From Lentzea sp. (GTDB lineage: Bacteria > Actinomycetota > Actinomycetes > Mycobacteriales > Pseudonocardiaceae), in contig JASLAV010000048.1 of the NCBI GenBank assembly GCA_030146905.1, positions 1 to 5,261 of the forward strand: 5,261 nt of DNA, written 5' to 3'. Shown here one piece after another: positions 1-5,176 of the stretch. Position 1 is the first letter of the stretch. Each line of letters starts with the position of its first letter. The position numbers and the translations under genes were made by a program. Under the pieces are notes generated by a model. It did not search any database and was not told the DNA's origin. It was given only the letters and a program-made list of their open reading frames with translations.

Positions 1-1
1 G

Positions 2-436
2 CGGAACATCCGCGAGCTCGAAGGCGCGCTCATCCGCGTCACGGCGTTCGCGTCGCTCAACCGCCAGCCGGTCGACATCCAGCTCGCCGAGATCGTGCTG
101 CGCGACCTGATCCCCGACTCGCACGCGCCGGAGATCACCGCCCCGACGATCATGGCGGTCACCGCGGAGTTCTTCGGGGTGTCGATCGACGACCTGTGCG
201 GCCCCGGCAAGACGAAGGCGCTGGCGCAGGCGAGGCAGATCTCCATGTACCTGTGCCGCGAGCTGACGGACCTGTCGCTGCCGAAGATCGGCCAGACGTT
301 CGGCGGCCGCGACCACACGACGGTCATGCACGCGGACAAGAAGATCCGCAAGGAGATGGCGGAGCGCCGGCGGATCTACGACCAGGTGCAGGAACTGACG
401 TCGCGGATCAAGCAGCGCGCTCGCCACGCTCCCTGA
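2..436 (+). CDS. dnaA: Chromosomal replication initiator protein DnaA (C-terminal part, 5' end outside window)
   Basis: DnaA is the AAA+ initiator that binds 9-bp DnaA boxes at oriC, oligomerises with ATP and melts the origin. The frame is open from base 2, so the gene is cut by the window edge; 144 residues remain before the TGA. They begin with the end of AAA+ domain [13 protein letters not shown] (visible residues 1-10) carries the sensor-II arginine, followed by the lid helices. Domain IV covers roughly residues 45-144. It contains [19 protein letters not shown] (the helix-turn-helix region) and the DnaA signature [11 protein letters not shown] at residues 101-111, whose R, D, H and T residues contact the DnaA box. 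The internal GTG at 95 is not a start, because homology continues upstream of it. A strong terminator lies 21 nt after the stop and oriC follows, the standard actinobacterial layout. No truncation or frameshift is visible. Confidence 0.98.
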   Translation, partial: RNIRELEGALIRVTAFASLNRQPVDIQLAEIVLRDLIPDSHAPEITAPTIMAVTAEFFGVSIDDLCGPGKTKALAQARQISMYLCRELTDLSLPKIGQTFGGRDHTTVMHADKKIRKEMAERRRIYDQVQELTSRIKQRARHAP

Positions 437-457
437 TCCCACCCGGGTAGCAACGAA

Positions 458-487
458 GGGGTCCTCCCACGCGGAGGGCCCCTTTTT
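458..487 (+). terminator. Intrinsic terminator of dnaA
   Basis: A 10-bp stem pairs GGGGTCCTCC (458-467) with GGAGGGCCCC (473-482), with one G-T wobble and the 5-nt loop CACGC, followed directly by five T (483-487). This is a classical Rho-independent terminator 21 nt downstream of the dnaA stop. It should insulate oriC from dnaA readthrough, which matters because dnaA is transcribed toward the origin. Confidence 0.9.
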
Positions 488-555
488 CGTTCGCCCGCAA
501 CGGCTGCGCATCCGGACCAACGGCGTATGACCAGTACACGGCACGTACGCGCGCG

Positions 556-593
556 CTCGGACCCGGGTGGAGTCGAGGCTCCTCGGACCCGGG
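556..593 (+). repeat. Direct repeat CTCGGACCCGGG, two copies
   Basis: The 12-mer CTCGGACCCGGG occurs at 556-567 and again at 582-593, 26 bp start to start. It shares the ACCCGGG core with the repeats nearer the DnaA boxes. Its role is unknown; it may belong to the same oriC-binding-site family. Confidence 0.6.
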
Positions 594-709
594 GCGGGGC
601 TTTCTGTTCGCCCCCGGCACTCGAAGGGGTGGGGACAACTGGAAAAGTGTGTGGCCCCGGCCACGATCCGGCCTCAAAAGCCTGTTGAACACCCGGGTAC
701 AACTGCCCC

Positions 710-808
710 GCACCCGGGGACGCACCCGGGGACAACTGTGGACGATCTGTGGATCGCGGGATGTGCACAACTGGTTGTCCCCGGGTGCGCCGATCTGTCC
801 CCGGGTGC
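710..808. repeat. Four-copy 12-bp repeat GCACCCGGGGAC in oriC
   Basis: GCACCCGGGGAC occurs as two perfect tandem copies at 710-721 and 722-733, and as two perfect inverted copies at 777-788 and 797-808. A related site with one mismatch in its 14-bp core, CACCCGGGTACAAC, lies at 690-703. Each copy merges with a weak DnaA-box-like sequence (the GGGGACAA or TTGTCCCC part). The array brackets the stronger boxes at 737-770. I infer a DNA-binding site or a structural element of the origin; the binding protein is unknown. Confidence 0.75.
721..789. repeat. 16-bp perfect inverted repeat around the DnaA-box core
   Basis: CGCACCCGGGGACAAC (721-736) is the exact reverse complement of 774-789. The 37-bp interior (737-773) carries three DnaA-box-like sites on the - strand. 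The arms could extrude as a hairpin or cruciform in single-stranded DNA, or bind a dimeric protein symmetrically. Confidence 0.75.
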
Positions 809-838
809 CATCCCCCCTTAGTCCACATGGTGGGTGAC

Positions 839-861
839 CCCTTGACCTGCATGTTCAAGGG
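839..861. repeat. 7-bp inverted repeat CCCTTGA / TCAAGGG
   Basis: CCCTTGA (839-845) and TCAAGGG (855-861) are perfect complements around a 9-nt interior. The pair sits between two DnaA-box-like sites (819-827 and 862-879), at the edge of the A+T-rich segment. There is no T tract, so it is not an intrinsic terminator. Its function is unknown. Confidence 0.45.
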
Positions 862-884
862 CTGTCCCCACTATCCACAGCCCC

Positions 885-936
885 TACTGTTACTGCTGTT
901 TGATCTCTTCTAGAAGAACTTCAAAAGCAAAACAGC
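885..936. other. A+T-rich segment, candidate DNA unwinding element
   Basis: By hand count only 19 of these 52 bases are G or C, in a window that is otherwise strongly GC-rich. It lies between the DnaA-box-like site at 871-879 and the one at 936-944, where initial melting would be expected. It contains the 12-bp perfect palindrome TCTTCTAGAAGA (906-917) and an outer 7-bp inverted repeat, GCTGTTT (895-901) with AAACAGC (930-936). The DUE role is inferred from composition and position. Confidence 0.55.
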
Positions 937-973
937 GTGGACAACTCCCGGGGACGGGTGCCCGAACCCCGAA

Positions 974-1003
974 GTGACGGGAAGGGCCAGGACGCTCTAA
1001 CGT
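974..1003 (+). promoter_or_regulatory. Possible dnaN promoter
   Basis: GTGACG (974-979, four of six matches to TTGACA) and TAACGT (998-1003, fits the loose TANNNT -10 pattern of actinobacterial housekeeping promoters) are separated by 18 bp. Transcription from here would give a leader of about 95 nt before dnaN. The match is weak and is proposed mainly because a promoter is needed after the dnaA terminator. Confidence 0.3.
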
Positions 1004-1015
1004 GGTTGCTCCGCA

Positions 1016-1031
1016 CCTCGGGATGCCGAGG
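1016..1031 (+). other. Hairpin in the dnaN leader
   Basis: CCTCGG (1016-1021) pairs perfectly with CCGAGG (1026-1031) around the tetraloop GATG. It lies about 70 nt before the dnaN start and has no T tract, so it is more likely an mRNA-leader structure than a terminator. Confidence 0.4.
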
Positions 1032-1103
1032 GACGAGGCTCCCTGACCCCCACTGGCACGTTGTCGTGGTCGGGCTTGTCGACTGTCGAGGAAAGGACGC
1101 CTC

Positions 1104-2228
1104 ATGAAGATCCGCGTCGAACGCGACGGCCTGGCCGACGCTGTCGCCTGGGTCGCTCGCAGCCTTCCGTCCCGTCCACCGGTTCCGGTGCTGGGCGGTG
1201 TGCTGCTCGACGCGGAGTCGGACGACTCGCTGACCGTCTCCGGGTTCGACTACGAGGTCTCCGCCCAGGTCGGTGTCCCGGCGACGATCGCCGACGGCGG
1301 CAGGGCCCTGGTCTCCGGGCGTCTGCTGGCGGACATCACCAAGGCGCTGCCGAACCACCCCGTCGAGATCGCCGTCGACGGCGCTCGCATGATGATCAGC
1401 TGTGGCAGCGCCAGGTTCAGCCTCCCGACGATGCCGGTCGAGGACTACCCGGCTCTGCCGTCGATGCCCCAGCTCATCGGTGAGCTGCCCGGCGAGGTCT
1501 TCGGCGAGGCGGTCGGCCAGGTCGCCGTCGCGGCCGGCAAGGACGACACGCTCCCGATGCTGACCGGCGTCCGCGTCGAGATCGGCGAGGGCAAGCTGGT
1601 CCTCGTCGCCACCGACCGCTTCCGCCTGGCGATGCGCGAGTTCCCGTGGGAGCCGGACGCGTCCCTCGGCGAGGTCGCCGTCCTCGTCCCGGCCAAGACC
1701 CTCGGCGACGCGGCCAAGACGCTCGGCGGGTCCGGCAGCAAGGTCGAGATGTCCCTCGCCGCGAACGACGGTCTGCTCGGCCTGTCCGGTTCCGGCAAGC
1801 GCACGACCACCCGCCTGCTCGACGCCGACTTCCCGAAGTACCGCCAGCTGCTGCCGAGCGAGCACTCGGCCGCGGCGATCATCGAGGTCGACACGCTCGT
1901 CCAGGCGATCAAGCGCGTCTCGCTCGTCGCCGAGCGCGGCACCCAGGTCCGCCTCGAGTTCGTCGACAACGGCCTGCGCCTGTCCGCCGGTGGCGACGAC
2001 GAGGGCTCGGCAGAAGAAGAGCTCCCCGTCGAGTACACCGGCGACGCCGTCACGATCGCGTTCAACCCCGGGTATCTCCTCGACGGTCTCGGGGCGGTCC
2101 GCACGCCCCGTGTCCACTTGTCCTTCACCACACCCAGCCGACCGGCGCTGCTCAAGCCCGTGGACGAGGATGGGAACGTGGCGCCGGGCTACCTGTACCT
2201 GCTGATGCCCGTGCGCCTGCCCGGCTAA
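1104..2228 (+). CDS. dnaN: DNA polymerase III subunit beta (sliding clamp)
   Basis: DnaN forms the dimeric ring that tethers DNA polymerase III to template DNA and serves as docking hub for other replication and repair proteins. The product is 374 residues, the usual length for high-GC Gram-positive clamps. Three clamp domains follow in order, at about 1-124, 130-248 and 252-374. Recognisable stretches are [11 protein letters not shown] near the N-terminus, DYPALP (114-119) at the end of domain 1, TLPMLTG (149-155) and TDRFRLA (170-176) in domain 2, and the C-terminal LLMPVRLPG (366-374), the conserved end lining the hydrophobic partner-binding pocket. The ATG start is supported by a purine-rich ribosome site (GGAAAGGA, 1090-1097) 6 nt upstream and by the typical MKIRVER opening. 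oriC lies upstream and gnd follows after 41 nt without an obvious terminator, so co-transcription with gnd is possible. No irregularity is seen. Confidence 0.98.
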   Translation: MKIRVERDGLADAVAWVARSLPSRPPVPVLGGVLLDAESDDSLTVSGFDYEVSAQVGVPATIADGGRALVSGRLLADITKALPNHPVEIAVDGARMMISCGSARFSLPTMPVEDYPALPSMPQLIGELPGEVFGEAVGQVAVAAGKDDTLPMLTGVRVEIGEGKLVLVATDRFRLAMREFPWEPDASLGEVAVLVPAKTLGDAAKTLGGSGSKVEMSLAANDGLLGLSGSGKRTTTRLLDADFPKYRQLLPSEHSAAAIIEVDTLVQAIKRVSLVAERGTQVRLEFVDNGLRLSAGGDDEGSAEEELPVEYTGDAVTIAFNPGYLLDGLGAVRTPRVHLSFTTPSRPALLKPVDEDGNVAPGYLYLLMPVRLPG

Positions 2229-2269
2229 ACCACTTACCGGGTAACGAGAAACGTTTAGGGGAGAACACC

Positions 2270-3184
2270 GTGCAGCTCGGACTCGTCGGCCTCGGCAAGA
2301 TGGGTTTCAACATGCGCGAGCGGGTGCGCCGCGCCGGTCACGAGGTGATCGGGTACGACCGCAACCCGGAGGTCAGCGACTCGGAGTCGCTGGCGGACAT
2401 GGTGTCCAAACTCGACGCACCTCGCGTGGTGTGGGTCATGGTGCCCGCAGGCGACATCACCCGTAACACGGTGAAGGAGCTTTCCGAACTGCTGGCACCC
2501 GGCGACCTCGTGATCGACGGCGGCAACTCGAAGTTCACCGACGACAGGATCCACGCGGACCTGTTGGCGGAGAAGGAGATCGGCTACGTCGACGCCGGTG
2601 TGTCCGGTGGCGTGTGGGGCCTCGAGAACGGCTACGCGCTCATGGTCGGCGGCGACGCGAAGCACGTCGAGCAGGCCATGCCGATCTTCGACGCGCTGCG
2701 TCCGGAGGGCCCGCGCGAGGAAGGTTTCGCGCACGCGGGCAAGGTCGGTGCCGGCCACTACTCGAAGATGGTCCACAACGGCATCGAGTACGGCCTGATG
2801 CAGGCGTACGCCGAGGGCTTCGAACTGCTCGACAAGACCGACGTCGTGGACGACGTGCCCGCGGTGATCTCGGCCTGGCAGCGCGGAACCGTCGTGCGGT
2901 CGTGGCTGCTCGACCTGCTGGTGCGCGCACTGCAGTCGGACCCGGAGCTCGACGACCTCCGCGGTTACGTCGAGGACTCCGGCGAGGGCCGGTGGACCGT
3001 CGAGGAGGGCATCAACAACGCGGTGCCGCTCCCGGTGATCTCCGCCGCGCTCTTCGCGAGGTTCCAGTCGCGGCAGGAGGACTCGCCCGCCATGCGTGCG
3101 GTCGCCGCGCTGCGCAACCAGTTCGGTGGCCACTCCGTGCACCTCGCCGGCCCGTCGTCCGGTTCCGGCAGCACCCAGGGCTAA
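2270..3184 (+). CDS. gnd: 6-phosphogluconate dehydrogenase, decarboxylating, short (about 300 aa) type
   Basis: The enzyme oxidises and decarboxylates 6-phosphogluconate to ribulose 5-phosphate in the cytoplasmic pentose phosphate pathway, reducing NAD(P)+. The product is 304 residues, matching the short Gnd/YqeC-like class rather than the roughly 470-residue enterobacterial form. An N-terminal Rossmann domain has GLGKMG at 7-12, VMVPAG (56-61) and IDGGNS (82-87). The substrate region DAGVSGG (108-114) is followed by [13 protein letters not shown] (162-174), whose K166, N170 and E173 correspond to the catalytic Lys, Asn and Glu of the family. D30 at the end of the second beta strand suggests NAD+ preference; this is inference. 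The GTG start has the ribosome site AGGGGAG (2257-2263) 6 nt upstream and puts GLGKMG at the usual position; the frame stays open upstream, but there it overlaps dnaN. recF begins 5 nt after the stop, implying coupling. The C-terminal tail is rich in Gly and Ser. Confidence 0.95.
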   Translation: MQLGLVGLGKMGFNMRERVRRAGHEVIGYDRNPEVSDSESLADMVSKLDAPRVVWVMVPAGDITRNTVKELSELLAPGDLVIDGGNSKFTDDRIHADLLAEKEIGYVDAGVSGGVWGLENGYALMVGGDAKHVEQAMPIFDALRPEGPREEGFAHAGKVGAGHYSKMVHNGIEYGLMQAYAEGFELLDKTDVVDDVPAVISAWQRGTVVRSWLLDLLVRALQSDPELDDLRGYVEDSGEGRWTVEEGINNAVPLPVISAALFARFQSRQEDSPAMRAVAALRNQFGGHSVHLAGPSSGSGSTQG

Positions 3185-3189
3185 CGGGA

Positions 3190-4296
3190 GTGCACGTCAG
3201 ACACCTCCAGGTCAGCGACTTCCGCTCGTGGGAGCTCGCCGACCTGGCGTTCGAGCCGGGGGTGTCGGTGCTCGTCGGGCGCAACGGCCAGGGCAAGACC
3301 AACCTGGTCGAGGCGATCGGGTACGTGGCGACGCTGGGTTCGCACCGCGTCGCCACGGACGCACCGCTGATCCGGCACGGCGCCCAGCGCGCCGTCGTGC
3401 GGGCGGCCGTGGTCAACGACGACCGCGAGCTGCTCGTGGAGCTCGAGATCACGGCGGGCAAGGCGAACAGGGCACGGATCAACCGCGGCCCGGTGCCGCG
3501 CCCGCGCGACGTGCTCGGGATCCTGCGCACCGTGTTGTTCGCACCGGAGGACCTCGCCCTCGTGAAGGGTGATCCGGGCGACCGGCGGCGGTTCCTCGAC
3601 GAGATGCTCGTGTTGCGCGCACCTCGTTACGCCGGTGTCCGCAGCGACTACGACCGCGTCCTCAAGCAGCGCAGCGCGTTGCTGAAGACGGTGAAGCACA
3701 GCCGGTCGGCCGACCTGTCGACGCTCGACGTCTGGGACGGGCACCTCGCCCAGCACGGCGCGGAGCTGCTGGCCGCCAGGGTGCGGCTGGTCCGCGACAT
3801 GGCCGACCACGTGACGTCGGCGTACGCGGAGGTCGCTCCCGAGTCGCGTCCGGCGCTCATCTCGTACCGGTCGAGCGTCGGCGAGCTGCCGGAGGACAGG
3901 GAGAGCATCGAGGACCTGCTGCTGGCCGAGCTCGACAAGGTGCGCAGGCAGGAGATCGAACGCGGCGTGTGCCTCGTCGGTCCCCACCGCGACGACCTGG
4001 ACCTCACCCTTGGCAGCCTCCCCGCGAAGGGGTACGCCAGTCACGGAGAGTCATGGTCTTTCGCCCTCGCACTGAGGCTCGGCGGGTACGAGCTGATGCG
4101 TGTCGACGGCATCGAACCGGTGCTCGTGCTGGACGATGTGTTCGCGGAGCTCGACCGCGGCCGGCGGCAGCAGCTGGCGAAGGTGGCGGCCGCCGCCGAG
4201 CAGGTGTTCATCACCGCGGCGGTGGCGGAGGACGTTCCCGACGAGCTCAGCGGTGCCCGGTTCGAGGTGCACGGCGGGGAGGTGCGGCGTGTCTGA
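3190..4296 (+). CDS. recF: DNA replication and repair protein RecF
   Basis: RecF is an SMC/ABC-like ATPase that, with RecO and RecR, helps load RecA at single-strand gaps and supports restart of stalled forks. The product is 368 residues, normal for the family. The opening [14 protein letters not shown] is typical of actinobacterial RecF. Walker A is GRNGQGKT (30-37), the ABC signature is SHGE (284-287, within [16 protein letters not shown]), and Walker B is LVLDD (312-316) followed by the D-loop FAELD (318-322). All ATPase motifs are intact. The GTG start at 3190 is chosen because the conserved N-terminus begins there; the frame continues open upstream only as an out-of-frame shadow of gnd. 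AGGG at 3177-3180, inside the end of gnd, is the likely ribosome site, and the 5-nt gap to the gnd stop suggests translational coupling. The 3' end overlaps the next gene by 8 nt. Confidence 0.97.
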   Translation: MHVRHLQVSDFRSWELADLAFEPGVSVLVGRNGQGKTNLVEAIGYVATLGSHRVATDAPLIRHGAQRAVVRAAVVNDDRELLVELEITAGKANRARINRGPVPRPRDVLGILRTVLFAPEDLALVKGDPGDRRRFLDEMLVLRAPRYAGVRSDYDRVLKQRSALLKTVKHSRSADLSTLDVWDGHLAQHGAELLAARVRLVRDMADHVTSAYAEVAPESRPALISYRSSVGELPEDRESIEDLLLAELDKVRRQEIERGVCLVGPHRDDLDLTLGSLPAKGYASHGESWSFALALRLGGYELMRVDGIEPVLVLDDVFAELDRGRRQQLAKVAAAAEQVFITAAVAEDVPDELSGARFEVHGGEVRRV

Positions 4297-4948
4297 CTCG
4301 ACGCCTGACTCTGGGGGTTCAAAGCCCCCAGATGTAGCTCGATCGGGTGTGTCCGCCCGCACATCTGGGGACAAGTCTGTGGATGGTGTGGATAACTCCG
4401 TCACAAAACCGGACTTGTCCACAGGTTCATTCACACCTGAGGGTGAACAGCTCAAGGGTTCCGACCTCGCGCGAGCTGCCCTGGAGGCCGCGAAGGCCAG
4501 CGCGAAGGCCCGCGGACAGGTGCCGGGGAGCAGGGCGAAGGGCCGTCCGGTCAACCGCCGGCGACGCCGCTGGTCGGGGCCGGGACCCGACGACCGCGAC
4601 CCCCAGCCGCTCGGGCGGATCGCCTCCAGGCTCGCGGCCGACCGCGGCTGGGTCGAGCAGCTGCAGGGTGGCCAGGTCTTCGGCCGGTGGGCGAAACTGG
4701 TGGGTGAGGAAGTCGCCGAGCACGCGGAACCGATAGCGCTCAGTGACGGGGAACTGACGGTCCAGGCGTCGTCGACGGCATGGGCCACCCAGCTGCGCCT
4801 GCTGCAGCGCGAGCTGATCAAAAGGATCGCCGCGGGAGTCGGCAACGGCGTCGTGAAGAGGCTCAAGATCAAGGGCCCTGACGCTCCCAGCTGGCGACAC
4901 GGCCCCAGGCACGCGCCTGGGCGCGGTCCGCGTGACACCTACGGGTGA
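4289..4948 (+). CDS. dciA: DUF721 family protein, probable DciA-type helicase loader
   Basis: DUF721/DciA proteins are the probable ancestral loaders of the replicative helicase DnaB in bacteria that lack DnaC or DnaI; that role is family knowledge, not shown here. The 219-residue product has two parts. Residues 1 to about 107 are low-complexity and polar, ending in a basic patch with R90-R94 before W95. The DUF721 domain spans about 108-197, from LGRIASRL through [17 protein letters not shown] with W134, then [14 protein letters not shown] with W165, to KRLKIKG. The last 20 or so residues are basic and rich in Gly and Pro. The GTG start at 4289 has an excellent ribosome site (GGGGAGG, 4276-4282) 6 nt upstream and overlaps the recF stop by 8 nt, implying coupling. 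There is no internal methionine; in-frame GTG codons at 4349 and 4379 are weaker alternatives. Oddly, its first 50 codons contain competing inverted repeats and two perfect DnaA boxes. Confidence 0.88.
   Translation: MSDSTPDSGGSKPPDVARSGVSARTSGDKSVDGVDNSVTKPDLSTGSFTPEGEQLKGSDLARAALEAAKASAKARGQVPGSRAKGRPVNRRRRRWSGPGPDDRDPQPLGRIASRLAADRGWVEQLQGGQVFGRWAKLVGEEVAEHAEPIALSDGELTVQASSTAWATQLRLLQRELIKRIAAGVGNGVVKRLKIKGPDAPSWRHGPRHAPGRGPRDTYG
4310..4370 (+). repeat. Overlapping, mutually exclusive inverted repeats at the start of the DUF721 gene
   Basis: TCTGGGGG (4310-4317) pairs with CCCCCAGA (4325-4332) across a 7-nt loop. The second arm, read as CCCCAGATGT (4326-4335), is also a perfect 10-bp complement of ACATCTGGGG (4361-4370) across a 25-nt loop. 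Only one of the two hairpins can form at a time. They lie 21 nt downstream of the start codon, inside the coding sequence, and the distal arm overlaps a DnaA-box-like site. Regulatory use is inferred only. Confidence 0.6.
4387..4395 (-). promoter_or_regulatory. Perfect DnaA box TTATCCACA
   Basis: The + strand reads TGTGGATAA, the exact complement of the canonical R-type DnaA box. It is inside the DUF721 coding sequence, 19 bp from the second perfect box and in the opposite orientation. Confidence 0.7.
4415..4423 (+). promoter_or_regulatory. Perfect DnaA box TTGTCCACA
   Basis: This is an exact match to the form of the DnaA box preferred in high-GC actinobacteria. It is the only such match I found in the window, oriC included. 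Confidence 0.7.
4904..4921 (+). other. GC-rich hairpin at the 3' end of the DUF721 gene
   Basis: CCCAGGC (4904-4910) pairs perfectly with GCCTGGG (4915-4921) around the loop ACGC, ending 27 nt before the end of the gene. There is no T tract. It could be a T-less terminator or an mRNA-end stabiliser for the gnd-recF-DUF721 unit, or simply coding sequence for the Gly/Pro-rich tail. Confidence 0.3.
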
Positions 4949-5079
4949 GGTCCTGTCAAGGGCTCAGCGGCCGTTCTGCGGCTCAATGAGCGTTCACCTG
5001 CGGATTTTGACCCCCTTTTCAGCCGTCCTGACCCGTCTGGTTCGTCATGAGGGCTTCTGTGACCGAATCAAAGGTGTCC

Positions 5080-5113
5080 TTGACCCTGTTCTGTCGGGGT
5101 GCCCCGGTAGAAT
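5080..5113 (+). promoter_or_regulatory. Probable gyrB promoter
   Basis: TAGAAT (5108-5113) is a good -10 hexamer, five of six matches to TATAAT, 63 bp upstream of the gyrB start. The best -35-like sequence, TTGACC (5080-5085), lies 22 bp away, longer than the usual 16-19, so the -35 is uncertain and activity may depend on an activator or on supercoiling. The 228-bp gap after the previous gene fits an independent promoter. Confidence 0.45.
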
Positions 5114-5137
5114 CGCAGGGAGCGTCACCCATCACCG

Positions 5138-5154
5138 TGCGGGTTCTGCCCGCA
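5138..5154 (+). other. Leader hairpin just upstream of the gyrB ribosome site
   Basis: TGCGGG (5138-5143) pairs perfectly with CCCGCA (5149-5154) around a 5-nt loop. The stem ends 5 nt before the Shine-Dalgarno sequence GAGGAG (5160-5165). It may influence gyrB translation or stabilise the leader; no T tract follows. Confidence 0.4.
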
Positions 5155-5176
5155 TCAGCGAGGAGACTCCAGGCCC

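Larger units (their letters stand above)
630..944. promoter_or_regulatory. Cluster of imperfect DnaA boxes in oriC
   Basis: I compared 9-mers with TTGTCCACA and TTATCCACA. One-mismatch sites: 630-638 (-) TTGTCCCCA, 737-745 (-) TCGTCCACA, 762-770 (-) TTGTGCACA, 819-827 (+) TAGTCCACA, 871-879 (+) CTATCCACA, 936-944 (-) TTGTCCACG. Weaker sites with two or three mismatches: 727-735 (-) and 775-783 (+) TTGTCCCCG, 748-756 (-) CGATCCACA, 796-804 (+) CTGTCCCCG, 862-870 (+) CTGTCCCCA. No perfect box is present. Sites left of about 770 are all on the - strand and those from 775 to 879 all on the + strand, so orientation switches once, near the centre of the cluster. Many weak boxes are usual in actinobacterial origins, where DnaA binds cooperatively. 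Confidence 0.8.
437..1103. other. oriC: Replication origin oriC (dnaA-dnaN intergenic region)
   Basis: This 667-bp non-coding region lies between dnaA and dnaN, the usual oriC site in actinobacteria. From left to right it holds the dnaA terminator, a GC-rich stretch with CCCGGG repeats (about 540-600), the DnaA-box-like cluster (630-944), a 16-bp inverted repeat (721-789), an A+T-rich segment with a 12-bp palindrome (885-936), and the dnaN promoter and leader (about 970-1103). Reading frames inside it on both strands lack recognisable protein motifs, are GC-rich artefacts and cross the repeats, so I call no gene here. Origin function is inferred from gene context and box density; no experiment is visible in sequence. 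Confidence 0.9.
4366..4423. promoter_or_regulatory. DnaA-box cluster inside the DUF721 gene
   Basis: Four sites lie within 58 bp: 4366-4374 (-) TTGTCCCCA (one mismatch), 4378-4386 (-) CCATCCACA (two mismatches), 4387-4395 (-) TTATCCACA (perfect) and 4415-4423 (+) TTGTCCACA (perfect). They fall in codons 26-45, in the low-complexity N-terminal part of the protein. The local sequence is less GC-rich than the surrounding coding DNA. Possible roles are DnaA titration, DnaA-dependent control of the downstream genes including gyrB, or an auxiliary origin element. Confidence 0.65.

Noticed and set aside
376..858. Open frames on both strands inside the dnaA-dnaN intergenic region
   Set aside because: They run through the terminator, DnaA boxes and CCCGGG repeats, and their translations are Pro/Gly/Arg-rich with no family resemblance.
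921..2117. Long open frame on the - strand opposite dnaN (398 codons)
   Set aside because: It is antisense to an unmistakable dnaN, its translation is compositionally biased (Arg, Asp, Gly, Ala) with no known motif, and long antisense frames are typical of high-GC coding DNA.
2255..3142. Long open frame on the - strand opposite gnd, with similar frames opposite recF and the DUF721 gene
   Set aside because: They are codon-position shadows of strongly supported + strand genes, without recognisable domains or convincing ribosome sites.
4308..4350. tRNA-like look: a GGGGGTTCAAAGCCCCC stem resembling a T-arm, next to GATGTAGCTCGATCGGG resembling a D-arm start
   Set aside because: The T-arm-like part precedes the D-arm-like part, no anticodon arm or acceptor stem can be drawn, and it lies inside a coding sequence. 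The resemblance is coincidental.
4981..5040. TTGACC at 5007-5012 as a second gyrB promoter -35
   Set aside because: No acceptable -10 hexamer lies 16-19 bp downstream.
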